Part shown: positions 17,096 through 25,975 of the stretch, in pieces
How the letters are laid out: every line of letters starts with the position of its first letter
How positions within the stretch are numbered: the stretch's first letter is position 1
DNA from: Bacteroidota bacterium
GTDB lineage: Bacteria; Bacteroidota; Bacteroidia; Bacteroidales; TTA-H9
Length of the DNA: 58,201 bases
NCBI GenBank assembly: GCA_003250395.1
Contig: QKGM01000027.1
Location: forward strand, 1 to 58,201
Direction: 5' to 3'
The notes under the pieces: model-generated
Databases searched by the model: none
Seen by the model: only the letters and a program-made list of their open reading frames with translations
What the model was told of the DNA's origin: nothing
Translations under genes and position numbers: made by a program

Positions 17096-18445
17096 TTAAC
17101 TCATTTCAGCGCGCAGCGAATTCAACCCCTGACGTACGATACTCTGAATCTCTGTTTTAGAAGTATCAATGTATTCACATAACGCGAAATCCTCTTCATC
17201 AACCTCATAAATTCCAAGCTTTTCCATTTCGTCAATATCATTATAAATAATTGACTTCAAAAGTTGGGATGGGTATATATCAAAGGGGAATACCTGCTCA
17301 AACTGTCCGGTCATTACCAGTGCGCGTACACCTCCATTTAGGTTTGTATCAGCCACAAAACGCTTCCGGGGTGTCAGCCACGAAAAATAACTTTTCGAAA
17401 AACTATGTTTATGAAATCTGGGCATCGACCATCCCAGGAATTCATGATAATTACCTTCAGGAATTACTGTTATCTGGGAATCATAAAAACCAAGAAAACC
17501 ATTAGGATCGAGACGTGTTCCTGTCAGAACATTTCCGCTGATATACCTGACATTGCTCTCATTCACATTACCAGCAAGCAATCTCTTTATACCCACTCCT
17601 CCGGGAACTTTAAAATATCTGGGCATTCGAACCTCACTGCCAGTTAAGGCTATAATCCTCTCAGCATTATACTTCCCTTCAGCAAAGAGTCGTCCAATGA
17701 TAATTACTTCCTGAGGGCGTAGGTACCATATAATGTCACCTTTATTAATGGGACGAAGACGGGCGATTTGAGTTCCAACATTACCGGCGGGATGCGGTCC
17801 TGAGAAATGATTGATCTCGACTCCTTTGGTATTGGTCAGCACCTTTGAATTAACAGTCCCATCCGGTAGATTAAGATACACCTTACCGCTGGTTAGCTTT
17901 CTTAGTGCTTCAATACCAGTCTGGAAAACGTCACCTTGGCCATGGACGATGAAATCGTAGTCTGGAGCCAGGGGAGCAGTATCGAAACCTGATATAAAAA
18001 TTGCCCCGGGATTATCCTCCGGGTTAGCAATGACACTATATGGACGCTGGCGTATCATTGGCCAGACACCGCTTTGCAACATCTTTGAAATAACCTCCTC
18101 CCTTCTGAGTTCAGAAGGATTAGCCTTTCCAAATTCGGTGAAGGCCTTCGAATTAAGTAATTCTATCTTAATCTCGAGGAGAATACGCTTTGGCCCCCTG
18201 ACTATCTCAACCACTTTCCCATGCACAGGTGAGGTAAAGATTACCTCTGGATGGGCCTTGTCACAAAATACCGGATCACCGGCTTTCACGATATCACCCT
18301 CCTGAACCAATAGCTTAGGAAAAACCCCGATAAAATCGGTGGGCTTTAATGCTACATTGGTAGCCGTAAACTCGGTCAGCGTTCGCTCTGCTTCACCGGC
18401 CAGTTTAATATCGAGCCCTTGCTTGATTTTGTAAACTTTTGACAT
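17096..18445 (-). CDS. nqrA: Na+-translocating NADH:quinone reductase subunit A
   Basis: 449 residues, no membrane helices; a cytoplasmic subunit with a biotin-carboxyl-carrier-like beta fold near the N-terminus (KIKQGLDIKLAGEAE). Other family segments are FSGPHPAGNVGTQI and FLGWSMPRFHKHSFS. It is the first gene of the operon and is associated with the quinone side of the complex. The frame allows an ATG at 18469, but MSKVYKIKQGLDI at 18445 is the family-like start. Confidence 0.96.
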   Translation of the reverse strand: MSKVYKIKQGLDIKLAGEAERTLTEFTATNVALKPTDFIGVFPKLLVQEGDIVKAGDPVFCDKAHPEVIFTSPVHGKVVEIVRGPKRILLEIKIELLNSKAFTEFGKANPSELRREEVISKMLQSGVWPMIRQRPYSVIANPEDNPGAIFISGFDTAPLAPDYDFIVHGQGDVFQTGIEALRKLTSGKVYLNLPDGTVNSKVLTNTKGVEINHFSGPHPAGNVGTQIARLRPINKGDIIWYLRPQEVIIIGRLFAEGKYNAERIIALTGSEVRMPRYFKVPGGVGIKRLLAGNVNESNVRYISGNVLTGTRLDPNGFLGFYDSQITVIPEGNYHEFLGWSMPRFHKHSFSKSYFSWLTPRKRFVADTNLNGGVRALVMTGQFEQVFPFDIYPSQLLKSIIYNDIDEMEKLGIYEVDEEDFALCEYIDTSKTEIQSIVRQGLNSLRAEMS

Positions 18446-18511
18446 ACTGATCAGTATATTCGAGTGCAACTATTTAATAAAAATCAATAACTACATATGT
18501 ATTGGAAGGCG

Positions 18512-18542
18512 CAAACTTAGAACTTACTTTTGAATCCTCCAA
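18512..18542 (-). promoter_or_regulatory. Promoter of the nqr operon
   Basis: On the minus strand TTG (18542-18540) is followed after 20 bp by TAAGTTTG (18519-18512), a good match to the -33 and -7 boxes. The leader to the nqrA ATG would be about 60 nt. Confidence 0.6.
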
Positions 18543-18750
18543 GGAAAAGGAACCTCGTGCAGTCCTGCTTTGCGACAAGTCAGCACCTAATTCGTATTGC
18601 TTAATTTAAAATAAACTTGATTAGTCTGTTAAACCAATAACAAGACAAAAGGTTGAATTGTCACCAAAAAATATTTTAGTCATTATCATGTTTTCATTTG
18701 GGCGAGCTGATAGAAAAGTCTAATCCGCTTACTAACTCGCAAAAAAAACG

Positions 18751-18758
18751 TAGGTTTG
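18751..18758 (+). promoter_or_regulatory. -7 promoter element for the plug protein gene
   Basis: TAGGTTTG, 30 bp before the ATG at 18789. No clear -33 box. Confidence 0.5.
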
Positions 18759-18788
18759 CATTAACAAGTTATAATCTCCTATTAAAGA

Positions 18789-20069
18789 ATGTATAAAAGA
18801 ATTGCCTTCTTCCTAACAGGACTCTTTCTGGCATTCAATATCATTGGCCAGACCAGTGATTATTATTCACCATTGACGCTCAGGTACTCCAATCTGGTTT
18901 ACTCACCAACCATTGCAACAGTTCAATTGTACCCCAGGGGAGCACCTTTACTAGACCCGGTTATCAGATTTCACTCGGCTGAATTGATTGATTGTTCTTT
19001 CGATGATCTGAATGGGGGTCTTAAAAGTTATCGTTACACCCTTACCCATTGCGACGCTGGTTGGAATCCTTCAGATTTGTCGAAAAATGAATACCTCGAA
19101 GGATATGAAGATGACGAAATAAGGGATTATTCATTTTCTTTCAACACTCTACAAGAATACACCCATTACTATTTCAGTTTTCCCAACGAATATATCTCCC
19201 CGACCCTGTCGGGTAATTATGTTCTGATCGTTTATGAAGATACTCCTGATAAGCCAATTTTTACAAGGAGATTTATGATCTATGAAAACATCTTTACAAT
19301 TGACGGGCTGAATGCACAACGTGCAAGGCTGCCTCAGGAGATGGAACAATCACAGGAAGTAAATTTCAGCCTGTATTTTGGTCAATTCCACCTTACTGAC
19401 CAGCGTCAGGTAAAAGTCAACATAATGCAAAACGGCCGTTGGGACAATATGCATATGAATGTTGAACCCCGTAGCGTTGGTGCTGACAAATGGGATTTTG
19501 AACTAATGCCGGGTAATTACTTTCCGGCTTGCAACGAATACCGCAATCTTAATCTTAAGAGTTTCAGGTACAATGCTGACAGAATCGGCAGAATTACCAA
19601 TGATGCAGATGGGTATCAGGTTTGGATTCAACCTGATCCTGCCCGCGTATTCAGGCCTCATGTCTCTGAAACCACTCTCAGGGGAAGTATGCTGATTAAG
19701 ACCGAAGACGGGCGTGATGATAATCTTGAAGGGGAATATGCAGATGTTCATTTCACTATACCATTTGAATACCCTTTGGTAGGTGGGAATCTATTCATTA
19801 TGGGGAAACTATCAGGCAACGATTTGCAACCATCTGCAAAAATGACTTTTGATTATGCTGCACAGGAGTATGAAGCCACCCTGAGGCTAAAACAGGGATT
19901 TTATAACTACCTCTATGTATTTCAACCTGATGGTTCGGCAGCAGGGGAATGCTTCAGAATTGAAGGAAACCATTATGAAACACTCAACGATTATTATGTG
20001 ATGGTCTATTATCGCCCGATTGGAGCGAGATATGACAGGCTTGCCGGATGGTCAGCCTTTAGTATGTAG
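18789..20069 (+). CDS. Type IX secretion system plug protein (DUF5103)
   Basis: 426 residues with a signal peptide ending near FNIIGQ. The sequence fits DUF5103: LIDCSFDDLNGGLKSYRYTL, THCDAGWNPSDLSKNEYLEG and DYSFSFNTLQEYTHYYFSFP near the N-terminus, and MVYYRPIGARYDRLAGW near the C-terminus. In Flavobacterium the homologous Plug protein seals the periplasmic side of the SprA translocon of the T9SS when no substrate is passing. The role here is by homology. It has its own promoter and is followed by a short gap to the next transcription unit. Confidence 0.85.
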   Translation: MYKRIAFFLTGLFLAFNIIGQTSDYYSPLTLRYSNLVYSPTIATVQLYPRGAPLLDPVIRFHSAELIDCSFDDLNGGLKSYRYTLTHCDAGWNPSDLSKNEYLEGYEDDEIRDYSFSFNTLQEYTHYYFSFPNEYISPTLSGNYVLIVYEDTPDKPIFTRRFMIYENIFTIDGLNAQRARLPQEMEQSQEVNFSLYFGQFHLTDQRQVKVNIMQNGRWDNMHMNVEPRSVGADKWDFELMPGNYFPACNEYRNLNLKSFRYNADRIGRITNDADGYQVWIQPDPARVFRPHVSETTLRGSMLIKTEDGRDDNLEGEYADVHFTIPFEYPLVGGNLFIMGKLSGNDLQPSAKMTFDYAAQEYEATLRLKQGFYNYLYVFQPDGSAAGECFRIEGNHYETLNDYYVMVYYRPIGARYDRLAGWSAFSM

Positions 20070-20103
20070 CCTTTTTGATGATAAGGCTCCCTGCTAAATT
20101 TGC

Positions 20104-20111
20104 TACCTTTG
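20104..20111 (+). promoter_or_regulatory. -7 promoter element for the DUF2520-kdsC-ubiA operon
   Basis: TACCTTTG, only 10 bp before the ATG at 20122, so the transcript leader would be very short. TTTG at 20074-20077 lies 26 bp upstream, somewhat far for a -33 box. Confidence 0.55.
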
Positions 20112-20121
20112 CCGACACATT

Positions 20122-20928
20122 ATGTCACAAAAATTACAACATATATCGCTCATCGGTGCAGGCAATGTCGGCTATCATCTGGCCCAAAGGTTAAGGAATT
20201 CGCCTATTGTCTTTGATGCGGTTTTCAGCCGTAATCAGGAGCATGCAGATGAAGTGGCAGCGTTGTTACAGTCAAAGGGAATCAGTCACTTCTCTGATAT
20301 TCCACGGAAAAGCGATATATATCTGATTACACTGGCTGATATGGTGACTGAAGACTTCATGAAAACATTCAAACCAGAAGATGGTATTGTAGTTCATACT
20401 TCAGGTTCACTAGATATTTCAATCATGCAGCAAACTATGCGTCCGCATGGAGTTATTTATCCTTTGCAAACCTTCAGCCGGGCAAAACCCGTCCACTTCG
20501 AAACCATTCCGGTTTGTACAGAGGCCAGCGATTTGAATACCCTGATACTTATTGATGAATTGGCACATTTATTGTCACCGGATGTAAGGCATCTCAATTC
20601 TTCACAACGCCGCCTGATACATTTGGCAGCTGTATTTGCCTGCAATTTTGCTAATTTCATGAACGTTGCTGCTGCCGACATTTTAGATAAAAATCAGATA
20701 GACTTTGACATCCTACGTCCGCTGCTCAACGAATTTTTTACAAAAGCAAGTCTGATGGATCCCTGGGCTGCCCAGACAGGCCCGGCAATCCGAAATGACC
20801 AGAATATCATCCTATCCCATCTTGAAATGCTTAACGATATGAAAGAGTATAAACAACTCTACAGTTTAATATCAAACCTGATAAAAAACAGAAAAGAAAC
20901 TGAAAACACCTTAAAAAATTATGAGTAA
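20122..20928 (+). CDS. Rossmann-fold DUF2520 oxidoreductase-like protein
   Basis: 268 residues. An N-terminal NAD(P)-binding Rossmann domain (ISLIGAGNVGYHLAQRL, with GxGxxG) is followed by the helical DUF2520 domain (SQRRLIHLAAVFACNFANFM, then QTGPAIRNDQ). The architecture resembles ketopantoate reductase and F420-dependent NADP reductase relatives, but the substrate of this subfamily is not known. It is first in an operon: its stop overlaps the kdsC start by 8 bp, so it is probably translated in a coupled way with an LPS-pathway enzyme. Confidence 0.87.
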   Translation: MSQKLQHISLIGAGNVGYHLAQRLRNSPIVFDAVFSRNQEHADEVAALLQSKGISHFSDIPRKSDIYLITLADMVTEDFMKTFKPEDGIVVHTSGSLDISIMQQTMRPHGVIYPLQTFSRAKPVHFETIPVCTEASDLNTLILIDELAHLLSPDVRHLNSSQRRLIHLAAVFACNFANFMNVAAADILDKNQIDFDILRPLLNEFFTKASLMDPWAAQTGPAIRNDQNIILSHLEMLNDMKEYKQLYSLISNLIKNRKETENTLKNYE

Positions 20929-21442
20929 CTACAAGGACCTGTTACCCAATATCACAACTTTTATTTTTGACTATGATGGTGTCCTTACAGATGGCACCGT
21001 AATTATGCTCCCTGACGGCGAAGGGTTACGAAACGGAAATGTCAAAGATGGTTATGCTCTGCAATTAGCTATAAAAAAAGGCTACCGTGTTGTTATTATC
21101 TCTGGTGGTCGTTCTGTATCTATGGAACGTCGGATGGAATCGTTGCGAATTAAGGATGTTTTTCTTGGAGTCAACGATAAATTGACTGTTTTCAAAAAAT
21201 TCTGCGCCGAAAACCACATCAAGCCCGAGAATATCCTTTACATGGGAGACGATATCCCCGACCTTGAGGTAATGCGCGAAGCAGGTGTTGCTTGTTGCCC
21301 ACTCGATGCAGCACAGGAAATTAAAAACATTTCGCATTATATAAGCCACATACCTGGTGGTCGTGGATGTGTGCGAGATGTTATTGAACAGGTTATGAAA
21401 ATTCACGGTAAATGGATGAACGGTGATGCCTACCACTGGTAA
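20921..21442 (+). CDS. kdsC: KdsC-type HAD phosphatase (Kdo 8-phosphate phosphatase)
   Basis: 173 residues, a cap-less HAD (C0) phosphatase. Motif I is FDYDGVLTDG (KdsC usually DVDGVLTDG). Motif II is the Ser in VVIISGG, motif III is the Lys in NDKLTVF, and motif IV is MGDDIPDLEVM. KdsC removes phosphate from Kdo-8-P in the path to the LPS inner core, and works as a tetramer. Size and all catalytic residues fit. It overlaps both neighbours (8 bp upstream, 20 bp downstream). Confidence 0.88.
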   Translation: MSNYKDLLPNITTFIFDYDGVLTDGTVIMLPDGEGLRNGNVKDGYALQLAIKKGYRVVIISGGRSVSMERRMESLRIKDVFLGVNDKLTVFKKFCAENHIKPENILYMGDDIPDLEVMREAGVACCPLDAAQEIKNISHYISHIPGGRGCVRDVIEQVMKIHGKWMNGDAYHW

Positions 21443-22397
21443 GACAACTTCATTTGACCTGTTGAAGGATGGTCTGCAACTGGTAAGATGGCCTAACCTC
21501 CTAATGGCTGTTCTAACGTTAGCACTGACCCGTTATGCTGTCATCGGCCCCTTTTATACTGAAGGAGGACTCGTCCCACTCACCACACACTTGCTCTTCT
21601 TCCTGATAGCAGGTGCCACAGTATTAATCATGGCAGGAGGGTACATAATTAACGATCTGTACGATGTAGCTACTGATCGGATTAACAGACCCGAAAAACA
21701 AATTATCGGATATACATACACTCCCCAGTCAGCGAGTAAACTTTATTATATACTTACAGGAACCGGATGGGTTTTGGCAGGCTTGGCGTCCATCCTCATG
21801 GGGCGACATGAACCGTTATTAATTATGGTACTATGTACCGGCCTGCTATACTTTTATTCAGTTCGTTACAAACGCCAACCGTTAATCGGAAACCTGGTCA
21901 TTTCGCTGCTAGGTGCTATGCTTATCGGGATTATTTGGCTGACTGAACTGTATAACTTGCTGGAACATGCTGAAGTGATGGGATCCCTTGTCAGCAAACT
22001 TCAACGGCTTTATACCCTCTTAACAGGCTTTACACTATTTGCGTTTACAAGTAGCATAGTAAGGGAATGGATTAAAGACTGCGAAGACATTGCAGGAGAC
22101 CAACAAACAGATTGCAAAACACTGGCAGTCAAAATTGGCGCAAAACGAATGAAACTTCTGATAGTAATCTTTATATTGCTTAACATTACCGGTCTTGCCT
22201 GGTTTCAATATACAATCTTCCAGATGAATTATTCTGTTACAACCTTTTATCTGTTAGTTGTCCAATATTTATGGGTCAGACTACTTGAGTCTGTCATGAT
22301 GAATAAAGTAACAGACTGGCATAGTGCTTCAACTCAAACTAAAATAATCATGCTTGCAGGTATCCTGGCTATGCAGACTCTTACTATTGACTTTTAG
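21423..22397 (+). CDS. UbiA-family prenyltransferase (geranylgeranylglycerol-phosphate geranylgeranyltransferase-like)
   Basis: 324 residues with eight to nine membrane helices. The two Asp-rich motifs are NDLYDVATDRINRPEK (first, allylic diphosphate binding) and KDCEDIAGDQQTDCKTLA (second). This is the UbiA superfamily layout. In Bacteroidota this clade is usually annotated as digeranylgeranylglyceryl phosphate synthase-like, but the true acceptor could be a quinone precursor or another lipid. The start overlaps kdsC by 20 bp. It is the last gene of the unit; about 100 bp follow before maf. Confidence 0.85.
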   Translation: MMPTTGKTTSFDLLKDGLQLVRWPNLLMAVLTLALTRYAVIGPFYTEGGLVPLTTHLLFFLIAGATVLIMAGGYIINDLYDVATDRINRPEKQIIGYTYTPQSASKLYYILTGTGWVLAGLASILMGRHEPLLIMVLCTGLLYFYSVRYKRQPLIGNLVISLLGAMLIGIIWLTELYNLLEHAEVMGSLVSKLQRLYTLLTGFTLFAFTSSIVREWIKDCEDIAGDQQTDCKTLAVKIGAKRMKLLIVIFILLNITGLAWFQYTIFQMNYSVTTFYLLVVQYLWVRLLESVMMNKVTDWHSASTQTKIIMLAGILAMQTLTIDF

Positions 22398-22503
22398 CCC
22401 TTTGGAATTTATTTGTTTCCAAAAGTTGAAAAAATTAGAATTACTATCAACAATAAAATTCCTTTCCCGATAAGGAACTACCTGTTCAAAACAAATTATC
22501 CAA

Positions 22504-23079
22504 GTGATTCCATTACCCTATTCCGTCATCCTTGCAACGCAGTCTCCTCGACGTCGTGAATTAATGAAAGGACTAGACATCCCTTTCACAATAATGACAA
22601 AAAACACACCTGAAGATTTTCCTGATGACCTGAAAGGCAGTGAGATCGCATTATACCTTAGCCGTCGTAAAGCTGAAGCTTTTACCAATGAAGAACTCCC
22701 CGGAGATTACCTGCTCATTACAGCTGATACAATAGTCTGGATCAATAACCATGTACTCAACAAACCCGTCTCTCATTCTGAGGCATCAGCAATGCTAACA
22801 GAGCTATCGGGTAACAGACATACTGTATTTACAGGGGTGACTCTTCGCTCAAGGCAAAAGACGGTCTCTTTTTGCAGTGCAACTGATGTATGGTTCAGAC
22901 ATCTTTCAGAAGACGAGATTAACTATTACTTGAACAAGTACAAACCATACGATAAAGCCGGAAGTTATGGTGTTCAGGAATGGATAGGCTTTGCAGCTAT
23001 AAAGCGTATTGAAGGGTCTTATTTTAATGTAATGGGCTTACCAACCCAACAGCTATTTCTTGAACTATACCAGTTCTGA
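22504..23079 (+). CDS. maf: Maf family nucleoside triphosphate pyrophosphatase
   Basis: 191 residues. Family motifs are present: ILATQSPRRRELMKGL at the N-terminus, TADTIVW with the catalytic Asp, and YKPYDKAGSYGVQEW near the C-terminus. Maf proteins hydrolyse non-canonical or methylated nucleoside triphosphates (dTTP/UTP type or m7GTP type); the substrate class is not clear here. The only sensible start in frame is GTG at 22504; there is no upstream in-frame ATG. The 106-bp gap before it shows no clear promoter. Confidence 0.9.
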   Translation: MIPLPYSVILATQSPRRRELMKGLDIPFTIMTKNTPEDFPDDLKGSEIALYLSRRKAEAFTNEELPGDYLLITADTIVWINNHVLNKPVSHSEASAMLTELSGNRHTVFTGVTLRSRQKTVSFCSATDVWFRHLSEDEINYYLNKYKPYDKAGSYGVQEWIGFAAIKRIEGSYFNVMGLPTQQLFLELYQF

Positions 23080-23106
23080 ATAAGATAGATTCACAAAGGT
23101 TTTGGC

Positions 23107-23114
23107 TATCTTTG
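23107..23114 (+). promoter_or_regulatory. -7 promoter element for the DUF502-surE-lpxB operon
   Basis: TATCTTTG, 18 bp before the ATG at 23133. A TTG start at 23112 would lie inside it, so the ATG is preferred. Confidence 0.5.
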
Positions 23115-23132
23115 CAGACAATACACATAGCC

Positions 23133-23795
23133 ATGACCGAACCATCCCGCAAAGTTTCAATAAAACGTTTAATCCTGAAATACTTTATTCAGGGGATGCT
23201 TTATATAACTCCTGTAGCTATTACTATTTATGCCCTGGTATTGAGTTTCGAATTTCTCGACCAACTTGTTGCCGGTAACCTTGAAAAAATAATAGGACTC
23301 AGAATACCAGGTCTGGGAATCATAACCATTGTTTTATTTGTAACAATGATAGGCTTTCTGGGTAGTACCTTTGTATTTCGTCCTATCATGCGTTATTTTG
23401 ATCGGACAATAAGTAAAGCACCACTAATCAAAATCATCTATTCATCAGTGAAAGATTTGTTACTGGCTTTTATGGGAAACCAGAAAAAATTTACTGAACC
23501 AGTTATCGTGAGTTTCGGCCCTTCGATAGAAATGGAGAGGCTTGGCTTTCTAACACAGAAAGACACAAACATTCTAGGGATGGATGAAGATAAAGTATCA
23601 GTCTATTTCCCTGCAAGTTACAGTGTTATGGGAGAAGTGATTATCGTGCCACGAAAAAATGTTCGACCGCTGAATATTCCTCCTGCTGATGTAATGAAGT
23701 TTATTGTTTCAGGTGGCGTAACCCGGGTCCACAACACTGATGAAATATCACAGGATGAGATACCCGGAACCATTAACCCGAAGAAATATGAGTAA
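23133..23795 (+). CDS. DUF502 family membrane protein
   Basis: 220 residues. Two membrane helices (about 22-44 and 62-86) are followed by a soluble beta-rich domain. Conserved family stretches are FIQGMLYITPVAITIYAL, the SKAPLIKIIYSSVKDLL segment and the final PADVMKFIVSGGV. DUF502 proteins are widespread and uncharacterised. The gene heads a run including surE and lpxB (3 bp to surE), suggesting an envelope-related role, but that is inference only. Confidence 0.85.
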   Translation: MTEPSRKVSIKRLILKYFIQGMLYITPVAITIYALVLSFEFLDQLVAGNLEKIIGLRIPGLGIITIVLFVTMIGFLGSTFVFRPIMRYFDRTISKAPLIKIIYSSVKDLLLAFMGNQKKFTEPVIVSFGPSIEMERLGFLTQKDTNILGMDEDKVSVYFPASYSVMGEVIIVPRKNVRPLNIPPADVMKFIVSGGVTRVHNTDEISQDEIPGTINPKKYE

Positions 23796-23798
23796 ATA

Positions 23799-24572
23799 AT
23801 GATAAAAAAACAACCTCTAATACTTATCACAAACGATGATGGAATTGATGCTCCCGGGATCAGGGCTCTGATTGATGCAATGGGTAAAATTGGTCGAGTA
23901 GTAGTAGTGGCTCCTGACCAGGGTCGTTCAGGACAGGCACATGCAATTACAGTGAACCACCCTCTCAGACCAAGGTTACTGGTTAACAAGCATGATCATC
24001 TTGAATATTGTACTAACGGAACTCCGGTTGATTGTGTAAAATTGGCACTGAAAGTAATAATGTCCGAGAAACCTGACATTATCGTATCTGGAATAAACCA
24101 TGGTACCAATGCTTCTATCAATATTGTATATTCCGGGACCATGGCAGCTACAATAGAAGGTTGTATGGAAGGGATTCCTTCTGTTGGTTTTTCATTGTGT
24201 GATTTCTCCCTGGATGCGGATTTTAAACCTTCGATCCCCTGGGTTACTCAAATTGTCCTTTCTATCCTAAAGGATGGGCTACCAAAAGGCATTTGTCTGA
24301 ACGTTAATATACCATTATCCTCTAAAGAACCAATTAAAGGAATGAAAATAACACGACAAGGCGATGGAAACTGGGCAGAAGAATTTGACCACAGAATAGA
24401 TCCTCGTGGTCGCGATTACTACTGGATGACAGGAAAATACAACAGTAATGGCCATGAATCCAATACCGATGAATGGGCTCTTGAAAGAGGATATATCAGC
24501 ATTCAACCTGTAACTTTTGATCTGACCGCTCACCACTTGATTTCATTACTTGAAAAACAATTATCCCAATGA
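23799..24572 (+). CDS. surE: 5'/3'-nucleotidase SurE
   Basis: 257 residues. Metal-binding and family motifs are all visible: LITNDDGIDAPGI at the N-terminus, GQAHAITVNHPLR, NGTPVDCVKLAL, SGINHGTNA and YSGTMAATIEG. SurE dephosphorylates nucleoside monophosphates and acts as a dimer or tetramer with a divalent metal. The stop overlaps the next start by 4 bp (ATGA). Confidence 0.94.
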   Translation: MIKKQPLILITNDDGIDAPGIRALIDAMGKIGRVVVVAPDQGRSGQAHAITVNHPLRPRLLVNKHDHLEYCTNGTPVDCVKLALKVIMSEKPDIIVSGINHGTNASINIVYSGTMAATIEGCMEGIPSVGFSLCDFSLDADFKPSIPWVTQIVLSILKDGLPKGICLNVNIPLSSKEPIKGMKITRQGDGNWAEEFDHRIDPRGRDYYWMTGKYNSNGHESNTDEWALERGYISIQPVTFDLTAHHLISLLEKQLSQ

Positions 24573-24847
24573 AACGCGACAATTACCTGTTTGGGCTGAT
24601 GTTGGGTGTTACTATACCGGCCATTACATTTGGTATTTTCTGGTACCTGAACAGCCTTGTCATACTCCCATCCGGTGAACCATATCTTGATCTTCAACGG
24701 ATTGGACTTCTAGCCACGTTACCTAATATTGCCCTGATAAGATATTACCTTGTAAAGTTAAATGCAGGCAAAACAGGACGGATGCTGGTTGCAGTTACAA
24801 GTTTTTTTGTTATCGGTCTGTTCCTGATTCAAAATCTGCTGAAATAA
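24569..24847 (+). CDS. Small membrane protein between surE and lpxB
   Basis: 92 residues with three predicted membrane helices (about 6-31, 43-63 and 71-90) separated by short polar loops. No named family is recognised. It is translationally coupled to surE (4-bp overlap) and ends 4 bp before lpxB, so it is certainly expressed with them. The tight packing suggests a real gene tied to envelope synthesis; the function is unknown. Confidence 0.75.
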   Translation: MKRDNYLFGLMLGVTIPAITFGIFWYLNSLVILPSGEPYLDLQRIGLLATLPNIALIRYYLVKLNAGKTGRMLVAVTSFFVIGLFLIQNLLK

Positions 24848-24851
24848 CCCT

Positions 24852-25970
24852 ATGCGCTACTACCTGATCGCTGGTGAAGCATCGGGCGATCTTCATGCTG
24901 CCCGACTGATCGCTGAGTTAAAAAAACTCGACCCTAAAGCTATGTTTCGTGGCTGGGGTGGAGACCTGATGAAAAATGCAGGTATGGATCTCGTAAAACA
25001 TTACAAAGACCTTGCTTTTATGGGCTTCAGCGAAGTGGTCATACACCTCCCAACTATCTTCAGGAATATTCGCCTTGCGAAAGAAGAAATTAATACATTT
25101 CGTCCCGATTTATTAATATTAATAGACTACCCGGGTTTTAATCTGCGTATTTCTAAATATGCCTATAAAAACAATATCAGGGTATTCTACTATATTTCAC
25201 CTCAGATTTGGGCTTGGAAGCAAGGAAGGGTGAAACAGATAAAACAAAACGTTGAGAGGATGTATGTCATCCTTCCTTTTGAAAAAGAATTTTACGCCCG
25301 TTTTGGTGTTGACGTCGATTTCCCAGGGCATCCTCTACCTGAGTCAATTGCTGCTTTTCAGCCAATCCCAGAGAAAGACTTTCGGGCATCAAATAACCTG
25401 GATGATCGGCCTATTGTAGCTATTCTCCCGGGTAGCCGAAAACAGGAAATCAAAAAAGTCCTTCCTTTAATGCTACAAATGCATCACCATTTCCCGGGCT
25501 ATCAGTTTATAATTGCCGCAGCACCAGGTATTCCTGATTCTTTCCTAAAAAACCAGACAGGTGAATATCTTGTTCCGGTCATTCGAAATCAGACTTACAG
25601 CTTATTGACATACAGCAAAGCTGCAATTGTTACCTCTGGTACTGCTTCACTTGAAACTGCTCTTCTTGGAATTCCTGAGGTAATTTGTTATAAAGGTGGA
25701 TGGATATCGTATTTCATTGCGCGATTGCTGATTAAAGTAAAATACATAGGCCTGGCTAACCTTATCATGGACCGTCAAGTAATAAAAGAACTTATTCAGG
25801 GTGATTTTAATGAAACAAACCTATCAAATGAACTTAATTTGTTGTTGAATGACGAAGTTAAACGACAACGATTAGAGTCAGATTACGAAGAGCTAAGAGC
25901 AAAATTAGGTGAATCAGGGGTTATGAAAAAAACAGCCCAATTAATGTACAATCGACTTTCGGTCAAGTAA
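24852..25970 (+). CDS. lpxB: Lipid-A-disaccharide synthase
   Basis: 372 residues, a GT-B (family 19) glycosyltransferase. Hallmarks are YYLIAGEASGDLHAARL at the N-terminus, YISPQIWAWKQGR, ILPGSRKQEIKKVLP and TSGTASLETALLGIPEVICY. LpxB joins UDP-diacylglucosamine and lipid X to make the lipid A disaccharide at the inner membrane. The length is standard and no key motif is missing. It is downstream of surE and the small membrane protein in one operon. Confidence 0.96.
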   Translation: MRYYLIAGEASGDLHAARLIAELKKLDPKAMFRGWGGDLMKNAGMDLVKHYKDLAFMGFSEVVIHLPTIFRNIRLAKEEINTFRPDLLILIDYPGFNLRISKYAYKNNIRVFYYISPQIWAWKQGRVKQIKQNVERMYVILPFEKEFYARFGVDVDFPGHPLPESIAAFQPIPEKDFRASNNLDDRPIVAILPGSRKQEIKKVLPLMLQMHHHFPGYQFIIAAAPGIPDSFLKNQTGEYLVPVIRNQTYSLLTYSKAAIVTSGTASLETALLGIPEVICYKGGWISYFIARLLIKVKYIGLANLIMDRQVIKELIQGDFNETNLSNELNLLLNDEVKRQRLESDYEELRAKLGESGVMKKTAQLMYNRLSVK

Positions 25971-25975
25971 ATGCA

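Larger units (their letters stand above)
18446..18788. other. Divergent control region between nqrA and the T9SS plug gene
   Basis: About 340 bp holding a promoter for each direction (18512-18542 on minus, 18751-18758 on plus). I see no other gene or repeat in it. Confidence 0.65.

Noticed and set aside
20068..20088. Short hairpin AGCCTT / AAGGCT after the plug protein gene
   Set aside because: Only 6 bp with no T-tract, and it overlaps the region of the next promoter. Too weak to call a terminator.
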